Shown: one piece after another, positions 44,395 to 53,639 of the stretch | Layout of the letters: each line of letters opens with the position of its first letter | Numbering within the stretch: position 1 is the stretch's first letter | Source: Lewinellaceae bacterium | GTDB taxonomy: Bacteria > Bacteroidota > Bacteroidia > Chitinophagales > Saprospiraceae | Reading direction: 5' to 3' | DNA length: 64,000 nucleotides | Assembly (NCBI GenBank): GCA_020636045.1 | Contig: JACJYP010000004.1 | Span: 248,001 to 312,000 of the forward strand | The notes under the pieces: generated by a model | The model's database searches: none | What the model was told of the DNA's origin: nothing | The model's input: only the letters and a program-made list of their open reading frames with translations | Made by a program: the position numbers and the translations under genes

Positions 44395-45712
44395 GGGGTT
44401 CGTTGTCGGTCCCCTGATCGATCAGTTCCTGCGGGAGCGACTTGGTGGCGCGCGCGCCCAGTTCCCTGATCTTTTCCGCTTTGCCGATGAGCGTATCGCC
44501 CGGGCGTGTGGCGCTGACCAACTTGTTCATAGCCTCGTCGTATGCCGTGCGTGCATTATCAAGCCTCGCTCCGATCGTTTTCAGGTCTTCCACGAAGGAT
44601 ACGAATTTATCGTAGAGCAGCCCGCTTTGCCGGGCGATCTCGAGAACGGAACGCGCCTGCTTTTCCTGCTTCCACAGATGCGCGACCGTGCGCATCGTCG
44701 CGAGCAGGCTGCTGGTCGTCACCAGCACGATATTGCGGTCGAGGGCATCTGTAAATAACTTCGGATCGGCCTGCGCTGCAATGCTGAGTGCATTTTCCAG
44801 CGGTACGAACAACAGCAGATAATCAGGCGTGTTGATCTGGTAAAGCATCTGATAATTCGTGCGGCTCAGGTTGTCGACATGGCTTCGAAGGCTCGAAATA
44901 TGCGCTTTCAAAAAGCGATCGCGTTCCTCCGGACTGTCGGTGTTGTAGTAGCGTTCGAAGGCCGTCAGCGACACTTTTGCGTCGACAACAAGATGCTTGT
45001 TATCAGGCAATTGTATAATAAAATCGGGCCGTTTTGCCTGTCCCTCGTCGTCGCGGAAAGTCATCTGGGAAAAGAAGTGTATCCCTTTTTGAAGGCCCGA
45101 GTTTTCAAGCAGTGTTTCCAGTTGGAATTCACCCCAGTCGCCCTGTACCTTGCTTTGACCTTTAAGCGCGGAGGCGAGGTTGTGGGCATCCTGGCTCAGT
45201 TGCTGGTTGAGCTGGTGCAACTGCTCAATCTCTTTTTTCAGGCTGGATTTTTCGCGTGTTTCTTCGAGAAACTTCCGGTCCACCTGCTCTTCAAATTCCC
45301 GGATCTTTTCCTTCAGGGGGCTCAATACCGTCTGCAACTGCTGCATGTTCTGATCGCTGAACCGCTGCGATTTTTCCTCCAGCAGGCGGTTGGCAATATT
45401 TTCGAACTCCGTTTTAAAACGCTGCTGCAATTGCTCCACCTCCGCTTTTTGTCCCCGCAGTGTCGTTTCCAGGTGATATATCTGCTGCTCGCGGGCTGCC
45501 AGTTGGGCATGTGCATCGCGCAGTTCCTGTTCCCGTTGGTTCAGATCGGAACGAAGGGTCTCGCTCTGGGCCCTGATGGTATCGTAAAGGTCTTTGGAAA
45601 CGACCGCTCCTGGGTTACCGGGGGTGCTGCGTGCGGCATTTTGCTGCCGGAACAACAAGACAAGCGCAACGAGCAATAAAGCGCCGAGCAGGAAATAAAA
45701 CAGCGGGTCCAT
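44381..45712 (-). CDS. rmuC: DNA recombination protein RmuC
   Basis: 443-residue protein with an N-terminal membrane anchor (FYFLLGALLLVALVLLF, residues 4-20), a coiled coil (about 45-200) and the RmuC nuclease-like domain (about 205-420). The core motif is RPDFIIQLPDNKHLVVDAKVSLTAFERY, carrying a PD-(D/E)XK-like D and D-x-K. RmuC limits DNA inversions and restricts foreign DNA rearrangement; its mechanism is still unclear. A TACATTTG promoter box lies 20 nt upstream of the ATG. Confidence 0.92.
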   Translation of the reverse strand: MDPLFYFLLGALLLVALVLLFRQQNAARSTPGNPGAVVSKDLYDTIRAQSETLRSDLNQREQELRDAHAQLAAREQQIYHLETTLRGQKAEVEQLQQRFKTEFENIANRLLEEKSQRFSDQNMQQLQTVLSPLKEKIREFEEQVDRKFLEETREKSSLKKEIEQLHQLNQQLSQDAHNLASALKGQSKVQGDWGEFQLETLLENSGLQKGIHFFSQMTFRDDEGQAKRPDFIIQLPDNKHLVVDAKVSLTAFERYYNTDSPEERDRFLKAHISSLRSHVDNLSRTNYQMLYQINTPDYLLLFVPLENALSIAAQADPKLFTDALDRNIVLVTTSSLLATMRTVAHLWKQEKQARSVLEIARQSGLLYDKFVSFVEDLKTIGARLDNARTAYDEAMNKLVSATRPGDTLIGKAEKIRELGARATKSLPQELIDQGTDNEPLTEP

Positions 45713-45731
45713 AAGCCGGTCGTTTTGCCTA

Positions 45732-45739
45732 CAAATGTA
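45732..45739 (-). promoter_or_regulatory. -7 box (TACATTTG) for rmuC
   Basis: On the minus strand this reads TACATTTG, identical to the box before the PD-(D/E)XK nuclease gene at 6500-6507, and lies 20 nt upstream of the rmuC ATG. Confidence 0.5.
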
Positions 45740-45845
45740 ATCCGGTTTTTACATTTTGTTTGTTTTTCCAGTCTGCTTTTTAAAACAAATGTTTGAATAT
45801 CGGGACTGTCAGGTAAAAGTTGGTTTGTTTTGTGAAAGCCCTCCC

Positions 45846-47507
45846 CTATTTCCACACGAGCCCCAGCAAGTGTTCAACGCCGCCGGAATTGCGCAAAACG
45901 ACCTGATAGGCGCCTGCGGGCAGATCGCCGGCGACATTGACGTGCAGGGTGCTAATGCCATTCCTGTCAATCCGGAAGCCGGAAATTTTTACAGGGTGTC
46001 CGAGCGGGTCGAGCAGTTCAATCCCCGAGTCCTGGTCGTATTGATCGCTGAAGATCAAAAAGTCAAACATGCCTGCATCGCGGTTGAAGGCAAAAAGGTA
46101 CTCGGGCCTGCCGTTTGGGGCATAGGTCTGATAGCCGCCCAGTTCCAGCCATGCGCGGGTCATATCGGGCAATCCGTATCCACGTTTATTGTCCGGTTCC
46201 ATATCCTGGTCCGCAGATGCAAAAACGGCGTCGAGGATTTCTTTTGCAGTTTTGTCCGGATACGCACTCCACAGCGCTGCCAGGGCGCCGCTCAACATGG
46301 GCGAAGCCAGCGAAGTGCCGCTGGAAAGTCCGAGTTGTACGCCGGAACCGCCGGCTGTCACTACCTGATCGCCGGGCGCCATCAGATCCGGCTTGATGCG
46401 GCCGTCGGCAGCAGGGCCCAGCGAACTGAAGGACGCCCGCTCTCCCTGATAATCGACGGCGCCCACGGCAATCAGCCCGGGGGCATCGGCGGGAACGCCG
46501 ATATGGCGCCAGGGACCGTCGCCTTCGTTGCCGGCGCTGTTGCAAATGATCATGCCTTTTCGCGCAGCGATCGCTGCTCCGCGTGAACCGATCGCAGTAT
46601 GCCCGTCAAGCGTTTTATACCGGTGGTTCAGCGAGGTATCGTTAAAAACCGTATAACCCAGCGATGCATTTACGATGTGTGCGCCGATGCTGTCGGCCCA
46701 CTCGGCGCCGGCGACCCAGTTGGCCTCCTCGATCGGGTATTCGCCGCCCGTATCTTCTGTTTTCAGGAGAAAATACGTGGCATCGGGCGCTCCTCCGACG
46801 AAGTAACCGGGCAGATTGCCCGCCATGACCGATAGCACGGAGGTACCATGCTGGGCGCTTTCGTACACGGCGCCGTCGCGCTCTACGAAATCCCAGCCGG
46901 GGAACAGGCGTCCCTGCAGGGCCACGCTGTCAAAAAAAGGCAGGGTATCCACATTGGTAAACCCGCCGTCCATCACTGCGATCCGGATACCGGCGCCGCG
47001 GTGTCCGGCGAGATAGAGCGGCGGCAGGTTGAGCAGGCTGTTTTGCAGACCGCTGTAGCCGAAAGTACCGGCCTCTTCAGGTTTTGGGTAAGCCAAAACA
47101 GGAACGCGCTTTTTGGGCGGACGGTTGGGTGGATTTTTTGCGGGGATATGCCGCCCGATGTAGCGCACATCTTTTACATACGGCAACGATAGCAGTCGCA
47201 TCGCCGATACTGAATCGGCGGTAATGGCCGCGGCGTTGAGCCAGCGCGAAGCTAGGTGGATCGAAACGCCTGCATTGCGCAAACCGTCCAGGTATGCCGG
47301 ATTGACAGGAAGGTCCTCCTCCAGCACCGGGATCCCCGCATGGGCGCGGCGTTCGAGCGATGCAGCCGAAAGGAATGCTGCAGGGCGGCAGGTGCAGTAA
47401 GGAGAGTTGTTTTTATCGGTAAATTCTACCCAGAACTTCTTTTTCTGTTGTGCCAACAATAAGGCAGGAAACAAGAATATCAGGCAAAAGGCGATCCTAA
47501 CGGGCAT
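45846..47507 (-). CDS. Secreted subtilisin-like (S8) serine protease
   Basis: 553-residue protease with a signal peptide (MPVRIAFCLIFLFPALLLAQ). After a propeptide-like region (about 20-155) comes the S8 catalytic domain: Asp in RIAVMDGGFTN, His in AQHGTSVLSVMAG and Ser in GLSSGTSLASPMLSGALAALW; the oxyanion Asn is in IICNSAGNEGDG. The last 90 residues (from GRPEYLFAFNRDAG to LLGLVWK) form a beta-rich domain resembling a T9SS sorting domain, so secretion by T9SS is likely. The ATG at 47507 is chosen for its signal peptide. It lies 89 nt downstream of the last pectinesterase gene on the same strand, so read-through from the pectin operon is possible. Confidence 0.87.
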   Translation of the reverse strand: MPVRIAFCLIFLFPALLLAQQKKKFWVEFTDKNNSPYCTCRPAAFLSAASLERRAHAGIPVLEEDLPVNPAYLDGLRNAGVSIHLASRWLNAAAITADSVSAMRLLSLPYVKDVRYIGRHIPAKNPPNRPPKKRVPVLAYPKPEEAGTFGYSGLQNSLLNLPPLYLAGHRGAGIRIAVMDGGFTNVDTLPFFDSVALQGRLFPGWDFVERDGAVYESAQHGTSVLSVMAGNLPGYFVGGAPDATYFLLKTEDTGGEYPIEEANWVAGAEWADSIGAHIVNASLGYTVFNDTSLNHRYKTLDGHTAIGSRGAAIAARKGMIICNSAGNEGDGPWRHIGVPADAPGLIAVGAVDYQGERASFSSLGPAADGRIKPDLMAPGDQVVTAGGSGVQLGLSSGTSLASPMLSGALAALWSAYPDKTAKEILDAVFASADQDMEPDNKRGYGLPDMTRAWLELGGYQTYAPNGRPEYLFAFNRDAGMFDFLIFSDQYDQDSGIELLDPLGHPVKISGFRIDRNGISTLHVNVAGDLPAGAYQVVLRNSGGVEHLLGLVWK

Positions 47508-47596
47508 GGCGTGTTTTTTTGGGCAAAATAAGGGCGAATCCGGAAGTATAATAATGCAGGATGCTGCTCCGGGCTGCTTTTCAGAACGCGGTGCGG

Positions 47597-48583
47597 TCAA
47601 TCAGACGCGCCGGTCCAGTCTTTTTCATCAGCCGCTGCAACAGGCTCAAGGATATTTTTCAGGGTGTACCGGCCCGCCTCTTTTTTGGAAAGATGGTGGC
47701 TCCAGGAGACGCGATGCGCTGTACCTGCCCCCGGTCCGCTGTTCCCGTATTCAGCGTAATATGCCGTTTTGTCGCGGGTAGTACCCGACCAGTTTTGCCA
47801 GCCCGCAGGAGCAATATGGCCTCCCATTTCACAAAAAATGAACGCCACATGCGCATGATCGCGCCAGGGACGGCCCAGGTAAGCGGCGTCTACCCCCGGT
47901 GCGGCAGTGAGCCGGCATGCGCGAAAAACATATCCGAAACGCCGGCCTTCGGGCGTACTGGCCGCCGTGATGTACGAATTACTCTTGCTGTGTATCGTGC
48001 AGGTATCGAACAGCGCCGTCGCCGCACCGAAAATGAAGTCGGTCGTGCCTTCGATATAACAATTGACAAAATACTGGCGACTGCTGGAACCCGCAGCGTA
48101 CAGGGTGTCCTGGTTCCCCAAAATACGGCAGTTGCGAAATACGCAGCGATCCGATTCTACAGCCAGCGCAACAGCCTGACCCACCGGACCGGCAGTGTTT
48201 TCGATCGTCAGTTGTTCGGCCCTGAAATCATCGGCCTGCACCAGCACAGTATAAGTATGAAAGGTGCTATTACGCCCACGATCGATCTTGTCAAAATAAT
48301 CGTCGTAAGTGATAATGGTCGTTGCGGCATCTTCGCCTTTGAGGGTCAGCATGGTATTCCAGGCATGCACTTTCACTTTTTCCCGGTAAATTCCCTTTTT
48401 GATAAAGATCGTGATCCGCTTGTCCGGAAACGCCTTTGCCTGATCGATGGCCTCCTGAATGCTGGTGAAGTCGCCGCTGCTGTCCTGCGCTACTATGATC
48501 TCGGTAGCGTACTGGGCTAAGGCGGCATTGCTCAAGACGACACATCCCCAAACGCATACGAACCATCGCAGGAGCCGAAGCAT
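47597..48583 (-). CDS. Pectin methylesterase (CE8), copy 1
   Basis: 328-residue carbohydrate esterase family 8 enzyme that removes methyl groups from homogalacturonan. A signal peptide is visible (MLRLLRWFVCVWGCVVLSNAALAQ). Catalytic motifs are complete: GPVGQAVAL, GNQDTLY with the acid Asp, GTTDFIFG with the nucleophile Asp, and LGRPW with the substrate Arg. It is the last gene of the pectin operon, 34 nt after the second copy. The two copies share the motif framework but differ widely elsewhere, so they probably act on different methylation patterns or chain lengths. Confidence 0.93.
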   Translation of the reverse strand: MLRLLRWFVCVWGCVVLSNAALAQYATEIIVAQDSSGDFTSIQEAIDQAKAFPDKRITIFIKKGIYREKVKVHAWNTMLTLKGEDAATTIITYDDYFDKIDRGRNSTFHTYTVLVQADDFRAEQLTIENTAGPVGQAVALAVESDRCVFRNCRILGNQDTLYAAGSSSRQYFVNCYIEGTTDFIFGAATALFDTCTIHSKSNSYITAASTPEGRRFGYVFRACRLTAAPGVDAAYLGRPWRDHAHVAFIFCEMGGHIAPAGWQNWSGTTRDKTAYYAEYGNSGPGAGTAHRVSWSHHLSKKEAGRYTLKNILEPVAAADEKDWTGASD

Positions 48584-48617
48584 TTTAATATGACAAATGT
48601 ATCTGATAATCATATGC

Positions 48618-49595
48618 TTATGGCAATTCCGGGTTCCATCCACCCAGCAACTGATCGAGGGTGTAGGCTGCCGCTTCGGCTGCTGTTAGTATGTGCGACC
48701 AGTTTACGCGATGGTCCGTATCGGCGCCTGGCCCCGAGTTGCCGTATTCCGCGTAATAGGCGGTTTTTTCGTTATCCGTTTTACCCCAGCTGTGCCAGCC
48801 CTCCGCGCGGATCACGGCGCCCAGTTCGCAGCCCAGAAATACCGTTTTGGCATAAGGCCGCCATGGCCGCCCCAGGTACACAGAGTGTTCCGGCGCGCTG
48901 CCAGTGACCGTACACCCTCTGAATACAAATCCGGTTTTTGAACCTTCTTCCGTGGAAGCAGCGGTAATGTAGCCAGGCGATTTGCAAAAGATGGTACACG
49001 AATCAAAAACGGCTATAGACCACCCGAAAATAAAATCGACCGTCCCTTCGATGTAACAGGATTTATAGTACTGGCGGCTTGCATTGCCATGCGGGTAAAG
49101 GGTATCCTGATTTCCGAGAAACCGGCAATTTTCAAACTTCACCCGATCGCCATCGATGCGCACCGCTACGGCCTGCCCAACCGGTCCCGCCGAATTTTCG
49201 AAGGTGATATTGCGCGCCTCGAAGCCGTCGCCGTAAATAAAAAACGATGCAGACCCCGAAGTGCCGATCTCTTCTCCAAACCTGTTTTTCCGGCTGGCGA
49301 AGTCGTCGTAGGTCAGAATGGTCTTGTTCACGTCTTCCCCGATAAACGTCACATTGGTTGCTACCGCCGGCAGGATCAGTTTTTCTTTGTAAACGCCGTT
49401 TTTGATAAAAATATAGGTACGGTTGCGGCGGAGTGCCGGCACTGCGTTGATCGCCTCCTGCACGGTCCGGAAATCGCCGCTGCCGTCGGCGGAAACGATA
49501 AAATCGAATGCAGGCAGGGTATCGGAAACAGGAGCGTTTCGCGCCTGAAGCGACGATATGGAGAGTAAAAAGCCCAGAAAACACAGTAATTTCAT
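48618..49595 (-). CDS. Pectin methylesterase (CE8), copy 2
   Basis: 325-residue CE8 pectinesterase with a signal peptide (MKLLCFLGFLLSISSLQA). All catalytic motifs are present: GPVGQAVAVR, GNQDTLYP, GTVDFIFGWS and YLGRPW. Both copies end with a similar tail, YYAEYGNSGPGAxTxHRVxWSH, so they arose from a common ancestor. Start at the ATG at 49595; 12 more open codons upstream lack signal-peptide character. It lies 40 nt downstream of the esterase gene. Confidence 0.93.
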   Translation of the reverse strand: MKLLCFLGFLLSISSLQARNAPVSDTLPAFDFIVSADGSGDFRTVQEAINAVPALRRNRTYIFIKNGVYKEKLILPAVATNVTFIGEDVNKTILTYDDFASRKNRFGEEIGTSGSASFFIYGDGFEARNITFENSAGPVGQAVAVRIDGDRVKFENCRFLGNQDTLYPHGNASRQYYKSCYIEGTVDFIFGWSIAVFDSCTIFCKSPGYITAASTEEGSKTGFVFRGCTVTGSAPEHSVYLGRPWRPYAKTVFLGCELGAVIRAEGWHSWGKTDNEKTAYYAEYGNSGPGADTDHRVNWSHILTAAEAAAYTLDQLLGGWNPELP

Positions 49596-49635
49596 GACAG
49601 CAATTTGTATCGGTGAAACAAGCCGTTGCATTACA

Positions 49636-50613
49636 TCAAAACACCTTGTCCAGAAAATCAGCAGCGTATTGCAGGGTCTGGTCGAACCAGGGATGCACCA
49701 CCCAGAAAGAGTGCGGTGATTCGGGGATCGTATGCACTTCGTTATAAATTTTCAAGCCATCCAGTAACCTGACCATATCATTGCGGCCGGCGTGAAAACG
49801 CGGCACGGAGGAATTGACGAATAGAAACGGCGGAGTGCCGGCACCTGCGTATTCGAGCGGAGAAGCGTCTTTCCACACTTCCCATTTTTCATCCCGCGAT
49901 CCACCCAGCCACTGGCTTGCGGCAGTTCCCTCCGCCGACGCTTCCTGATGAACGAAAGAAACAATACCGTCGATGTTCAGCACCGCCTGCACCGCGCTGG
50001 AGTGATCCTGGTATCCTTCACTTCCCTCAAAACGCGCCATGCCGCCTGTAGCACCTAACATAGAAGCCAGTTGGGCGCCGGCAGAACAACCGTATGCGGC
50101 CATCCTGGTCGTATCCAGGCGATATTCGGCAGCATGCGCCCGCATCCACCTGACGGCAGCCTTCAGATCGTATACAGCGGCCGGATATGGCGCTTCCAGG
50201 CTAAGGCGGTATTCTACCGCTACGGCGACATATCCTTTTGCCGCCAGTTGCTGAGCCATCGGCACTTCCATGTCCTTACTGCCCGAGCGCCAGCCGCCCC
50301 CGTGGATGAGCAGGACCCCGGGATACCCCTTCTTCCGCTTTTTTGCCGGGTAAAAAATATCCACGTGTAGGGATCTGTCGCCTGTTTTCGCGTACACAAC
50401 ATTTCGCTGTTCCCGAACACCCTTTGGCAATTTCGGAGCGATTGCCCGCACCGAAGGATGGTGTTTCAGAATCTTCTCGGCTGCACTCCTGATCGTATAG
50501 GAGGTATCTTTCGGAAAATCATTTGACTGCGCCCCGGCTGCTGCGGAGCACAACATGGCAGCCAGAAACAAAAGGAATTTAAAAGGACTAGTATGGCTGA
50601 TAATCTTGCTCAT
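49636..50613 (-). CDS. Alpha/beta-hydrolase esterase (BD-FAE-like), probable pectin or xylan side-chain esterase
   Basis: 325-residue secreted serine esterase with a signal peptide (FKFLLFLAAMLCSAAAGAQ). The fold markers are the oxyanion block VLLIHGGGWRSGSKD, the nucleophile elbow YGCSAGAQ (Ser in GxSxG) and a late His in ESPHSFWVVHPWFDQTL. It resembles BD-FAE-type acetyl/feruloyl esterases. Within a pectin operon it most likely removes acetyl or feruloyl groups that block pectinases. The exact ester bond is not determined by sequence. Confidence 0.82.
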   Translation of the reverse strand: MSKIISHTSPFKFLLFLAAMLCSAAAGAQSNDFPKDTSYTIRSAAEKILKHHPSVRAIAPKLPKGVREQRNVVYAKTGDRSLHVDIFYPAKKRKKGYPGVLLIHGGGWRSGSKDMEVPMAQQLAAKGYVAVAVEYRLSLEAPYPAAVYDLKAAVRWMRAHAAEYRLDTTRMAAYGCSAGAQLASMLGATGGMARFEGSEGYQDHSSAVQAVLNIDGIVSFVHQEASAEGTAASQWLGGSRDEKWEVWKDASPLEYAGAGTPPFLFVNSSVPRFHAGRNDMVRLLDGLKIYNEVHTIPESPHSFWVVHPWFDQTLQYAADFLDKVF

Positions 50614-50651
50614 ATTCGGTTCGGTTGATACATAAAACAAGTCAACAGCAG

Positions 50652-52310
50652 CTATTTTTCCACCCGAAACCAGTCAAAATCGGCGAAACCGCCTCTTCTT
50701 GCCTTTGCCGGGGCCATGCAGAACAGCCCTACCTTGGCGCCGATCCAGGTGTCGGGTTTTGACTGAAACGCATCGCCGATCGGTGTATAAGACTTCCCGT
50801 CAGCGCTCCAACTGAACTGGCATTGCCCATCGGGGCCCGATACGCGTACCCGCAGAAATACAGAATCCCCGGATAGTCGCTGTTCGGCGACAGCGGTCTC
50901 CGCAGTGCCGGCGCGGGCGTTTTTACACACGACCTGGCTGAGTTTATAACCTTTTTCATCCATCGAGATCGCGAGATATGCGTAATCGTTGCCCATGATC
51001 ATCAACCCTGCCTGCCTGCCCTCCCGGTTGTCGGGATCGGGCGACCATTTCAGCTTTGTCGTAGCCGAAAAGTCGGAAGCGGGAAACTTTTGTAACAGTA
51101 GATTTGGCGCCAGCCAGAAATTTTTGGAATCGTCGGGCAAAGCCATTGGAAAAAGCCGCAAATAGCCAGCTCCCCGCATCAGCGCACTCCAGGTTACCAT
51201 AGGATTGGCGTGCCATTGCCACTGCAAACCCAAAACATCCGTATCGAACTCATCGCTCTCCTGCGGCGTGCATACCTGAATTTTTCCATCGACGATGGGC
51301 TTGGCGTGCGTGCGCACCGGCTCGCCGATGCCATTCCCGTCTTTATCTTCGCCGATGACCGGCCAGCCGTCGAGCCAGGTCATGGGTTGCAAATGCACAA
51401 TGCGCCCGTAAGCCTCCCGGTCCTGAAAATGCATAAACCAGGAGGCCCCTTCCGGAGTCTCGATCCAGGCGCCCTGGTGCGGGCCGTTGACGTCGGAACG
51501 CCCCTGTTCCAGCACGATCTTTACTTCGTAAGGGCCATAAATGTCCTTCGAACGCATGGCCAGTTGCCATCCGGTGGATACACCGCCCGCCGGCGCAAAA
51601 ATGTAGTAATAGCCGTCGCGCTTGTAAAACTTCGGCCCTTCTATCGTCGGATGTGCGTCGTGACCGTCGAATACATGTTTCCCTTCGTCCAGTGCCCTGG
51701 CGCCGTCGTCGCTGAGCCGGTTGACGGTGAGCAGACTGTTCACACCGGCCCGGCTGCCGGCCCATCCATGCACCAGCCAGACTTTTCCATCGTCGTCCCA
51801 AAGCGGACTTGGATCGATCAGGCCTTTTCCTTCCAGCACCAGTACGGGGTCCGACCATGTTCCTGCAGGATCATCCGTATGGACCATATAGATGCCAAAG
51901 TCGGGATCGCCCCAGTAAATATAGTATTGCCCGGAATGGTGCCGCAGGCATGGAGCCCAGCACCCGTCGCCATGTCTGGGCACTTTGTAATAATCTGCGG
52001 GAAACTGCTTCTTCAATGCATGGCCGACAATGCTCCAGTTGACCAGGTCTTTGGAATGCAGGATCGGCAGCCCGGGCGTGCAGTTGAAACTGGACGCCGT
52101 CATGTAATAGTCCGCCCCCACCCTGATCACGTCCGGGTCGGAGTAATCGGCGTACAGCACCGGATTGGTATAGGTGCCGTTGCCCTTGTCGGCCACCCAA
52201 ACCTTTGACACATAAGTACTTTGCTCGTCCGGGCTGCCGGATTGCGCGAATAGAGCGGTCAGCGGCGCACATGCGCAGATGACCATCCCGATCATAGATC
52301 TTGGACACAT
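50652..52310 (-). CDS. Glycoside hydrolase family 43 with beta-xylosidase C-terminal domain
   Basis: 552-residue secreted five-bladed beta-propeller hydrolase. After a signal peptide come TYTNPVLYADYSDPDVI (catalytic base Asp), GKGLIDPSPLWDDDGKVWL (second Asp) and PTIEGPKFYKRDGYYYIF (acid Glu). The C-terminal 200 residues (from DEFDTDVLGLQWQWHANP to FADFDWFRVEK) form the concanavalin-like domain of many GH43 enzymes. It removes arabinose or xylose side chains; in this operon, side chains of pectin (arabinan or xylogalacturonan) are the likely target. Starts at 52310 or 52295 both leave a signal peptide. Confidence 0.9.
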   Translation of the reverse strand: MCPRSMIGMVICACAPLTALFAQSGSPDEQSTYVSKVWVADKGNGTYTNPVLYADYSDPDVIRVGADYYMTASSFNCTPGLPILHSKDLVNWSIVGHALKKQFPADYYKVPRHGDGCWAPCLRHHSGQYYIYWGDPDFGIYMVHTDDPAGTWSDPVLVLEGKGLIDPSPLWDDDGKVWLVHGWAGSRAGVNSLLTVNRLSDDGARALDEGKHVFDGHDAHPTIEGPKFYKRDGYYYIFAPAGGVSTGWQLAMRSKDIYGPYEVKIVLEQGRSDVNGPHQGAWIETPEGASWFMHFQDREAYGRIVHLQPMTWLDGWPVIGEDKDGNGIGEPVRTHAKPIVDGKIQVCTPQESDEFDTDVLGLQWQWHANPMVTWSALMRGAGYLRLFPMALPDDSKNFWLAPNLLLQKFPASDFSATTKLKWSPDPDNREGRQAGLMIMGNDYAYLAISMDEKGYKLSQVVCKNARAGTAETAVAEQRLSGDSVFLRVRVSGPDGQCQFSWSADGKSYTPIGDAFQSKPDTWIGAKVGLFCMAPAKARRGGFADFDWFRVEK

Positions 52311-52344
52311 AATATTGTGTTTTTCTCCCTGAGAATTGCGGTTG

Positions 52345-53628
52345 TCAGACTTCTACCTGCTCCATCTTGGGAGCGAACAAGTGCATGATGACCCAGGCGA
52401 GCAGATAGGCACAGCCGCAAATGATAAACAGCAGGTTATAGCCGGCAGCGATGTTCCCGGCCGCTTTGTAGGCATCGAGCAGGCGGCCGACCAGCAGGGG
52501 GAACAAAATACCTCCTACGGCGCCCGCCATACCGCCGATACCCACGACCGAACTCACTGCTCTTTTGGGAAACATATCCGAAGCTGTCGTGAAAATATTT
52601 GCGCTCCAGGCCTGGTGTGCCGCTGCAGCCAAACTGATCAGACCAACAGCCACCCACACATTGGTCGTATATTTTGCCAGCATGATCGGAATGACACTGA
52701 TCGCGAAGATCAGCATGGCAGTTTTGCGCGCCCGAAATACGGGCCAGCCCAATTTGATAAAATATCCAGACAGATAGCCGCCGCCGATACTGCCGATAGT
52801 AGTGGCGGTATAAACAATGGCCAGTTCGAGGCTGGGTTTTTTCAGATCGATCTGAAAAGTGGTGGAGAAATAGGATGGCAGCCAGAACAGGAAAAACCAC
52901 CAGATCGGGTCCGTAAGCATTTTGCCGAAGACAAAAGCCCAGGTCTGCCGAATTGAAAACAGTTTTCCCCAGTTGACAGAGGTTTCAGCAGCGGTACTTT
53001 CTTCCGGCGCATCGCTATGAATGTAGTCGTATTCGGCCTTTCCGAGCCTGCTTTGTTTGGCCGGCACCTCGTAAAATATCCACCAGAAGATCAGCCAGAT
53101 GAAACCGATCGCCCCGGTGATGATAAAGGCTTCCTGCCAGCCCCACATGCCCAGTATCCAGGGCACCATGATCGGCGCCACCACAGCGCCAATGTTGGCT
53201 CCAGAGTTGAAAATACCCGTCGCAAGTGCCCGCTCTTTCTTTGGGAACCACTCTGCAACAGCCTTGATCGCCGCTGGAAAGTTGCCCGATTCACCCAACC
53301 CAAGCGCTGCGCGCGCTACTCCGAAACCGAAAGTGCTCCGTGCAAATGCATGGCCGATGGCCGCCACGCTCCAGGCAATGATAGAAATGATATAACCGAC
53401 TTTTGTGCCGATCCTGTCGATGACGCGGCCAAATATGAGCAACCCTGCAGCGTAAGCGGCGGAAAACATCATCACGATATTCCCATAGTCCGTTTCCGAC
53501 CAGTCAAAGGCCTTTTCGAGGGTCGGTTTGAGCAGGCCGATCACCTGTCTGTCGAGATAATTGACCGTTGTCGCAAAAAAAAGCAGCGCCACTACAGTCC
53601 AGCGGTATTTTCCAATCTTTTGATGCAT
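52345..53628 (-). CDS. Hexuronate MFS transporter (ExuT-like)
   Basis: 427-residue major facilitator with twelve predicted helices. The N-terminal YRWTVVALLFFATTVNYLDRQVIGLLKPTLEKAFDWSETDYG is characteristic of the anion:cation symporter branch that includes ExuT, and the loop-2 motif GRVIDRIGTKVGY is present. It probably imports galacturonate and glucuronate by proton symport, feeding the UxaC-UxaB-UxaA route encoded just upstream. It is 11 nt after the eda gene. Confidence 0.88.
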   Translation of the reverse strand: MHQKIGKYRWTVVALLFFATTVNYLDRQVIGLLKPTLEKAFDWSETDYGNIVMMFSAAYAAGLLIFGRVIDRIGTKVGYIISIIAWSVAAIGHAFARSTFGFGVARAALGLGESGNFPAAIKAVAEWFPKKERALATGIFNSGANIGAVVAPIMVPWILGMWGWQEAFIITGAIGFIWLIFWWIFYEVPAKQSRLGKAEYDYIHSDAPEESTAAETSVNWGKLFSIRQTWAFVFGKMLTDPIWWFFLFWLPSYFSTTFQIDLKKPSLELAIVYTATTIGSIGGGYLSGYFIKLGWPVFRARKTAMLIFAISVIPIMLAKYTTNVWVAVGLISLAAAAHQAWSANIFTTASDMFPKRAVSSVVGIGGMAGAVGGILFPLLVGRLLDAYKAAGNIAAGYNLLFIICGCAYLLAWVIMHLFAPKMEQVEV

Positions 53629-53639
53629 ACTTGGTTTGT

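Noticed and set aside
51210..52208. Plus-strand open frame of 332 codons opposite the GH43 gene
   Set aside because: Antisense shadow; the GH43 catalytic residues on the minus strand leave no doubt about the real coding strand.
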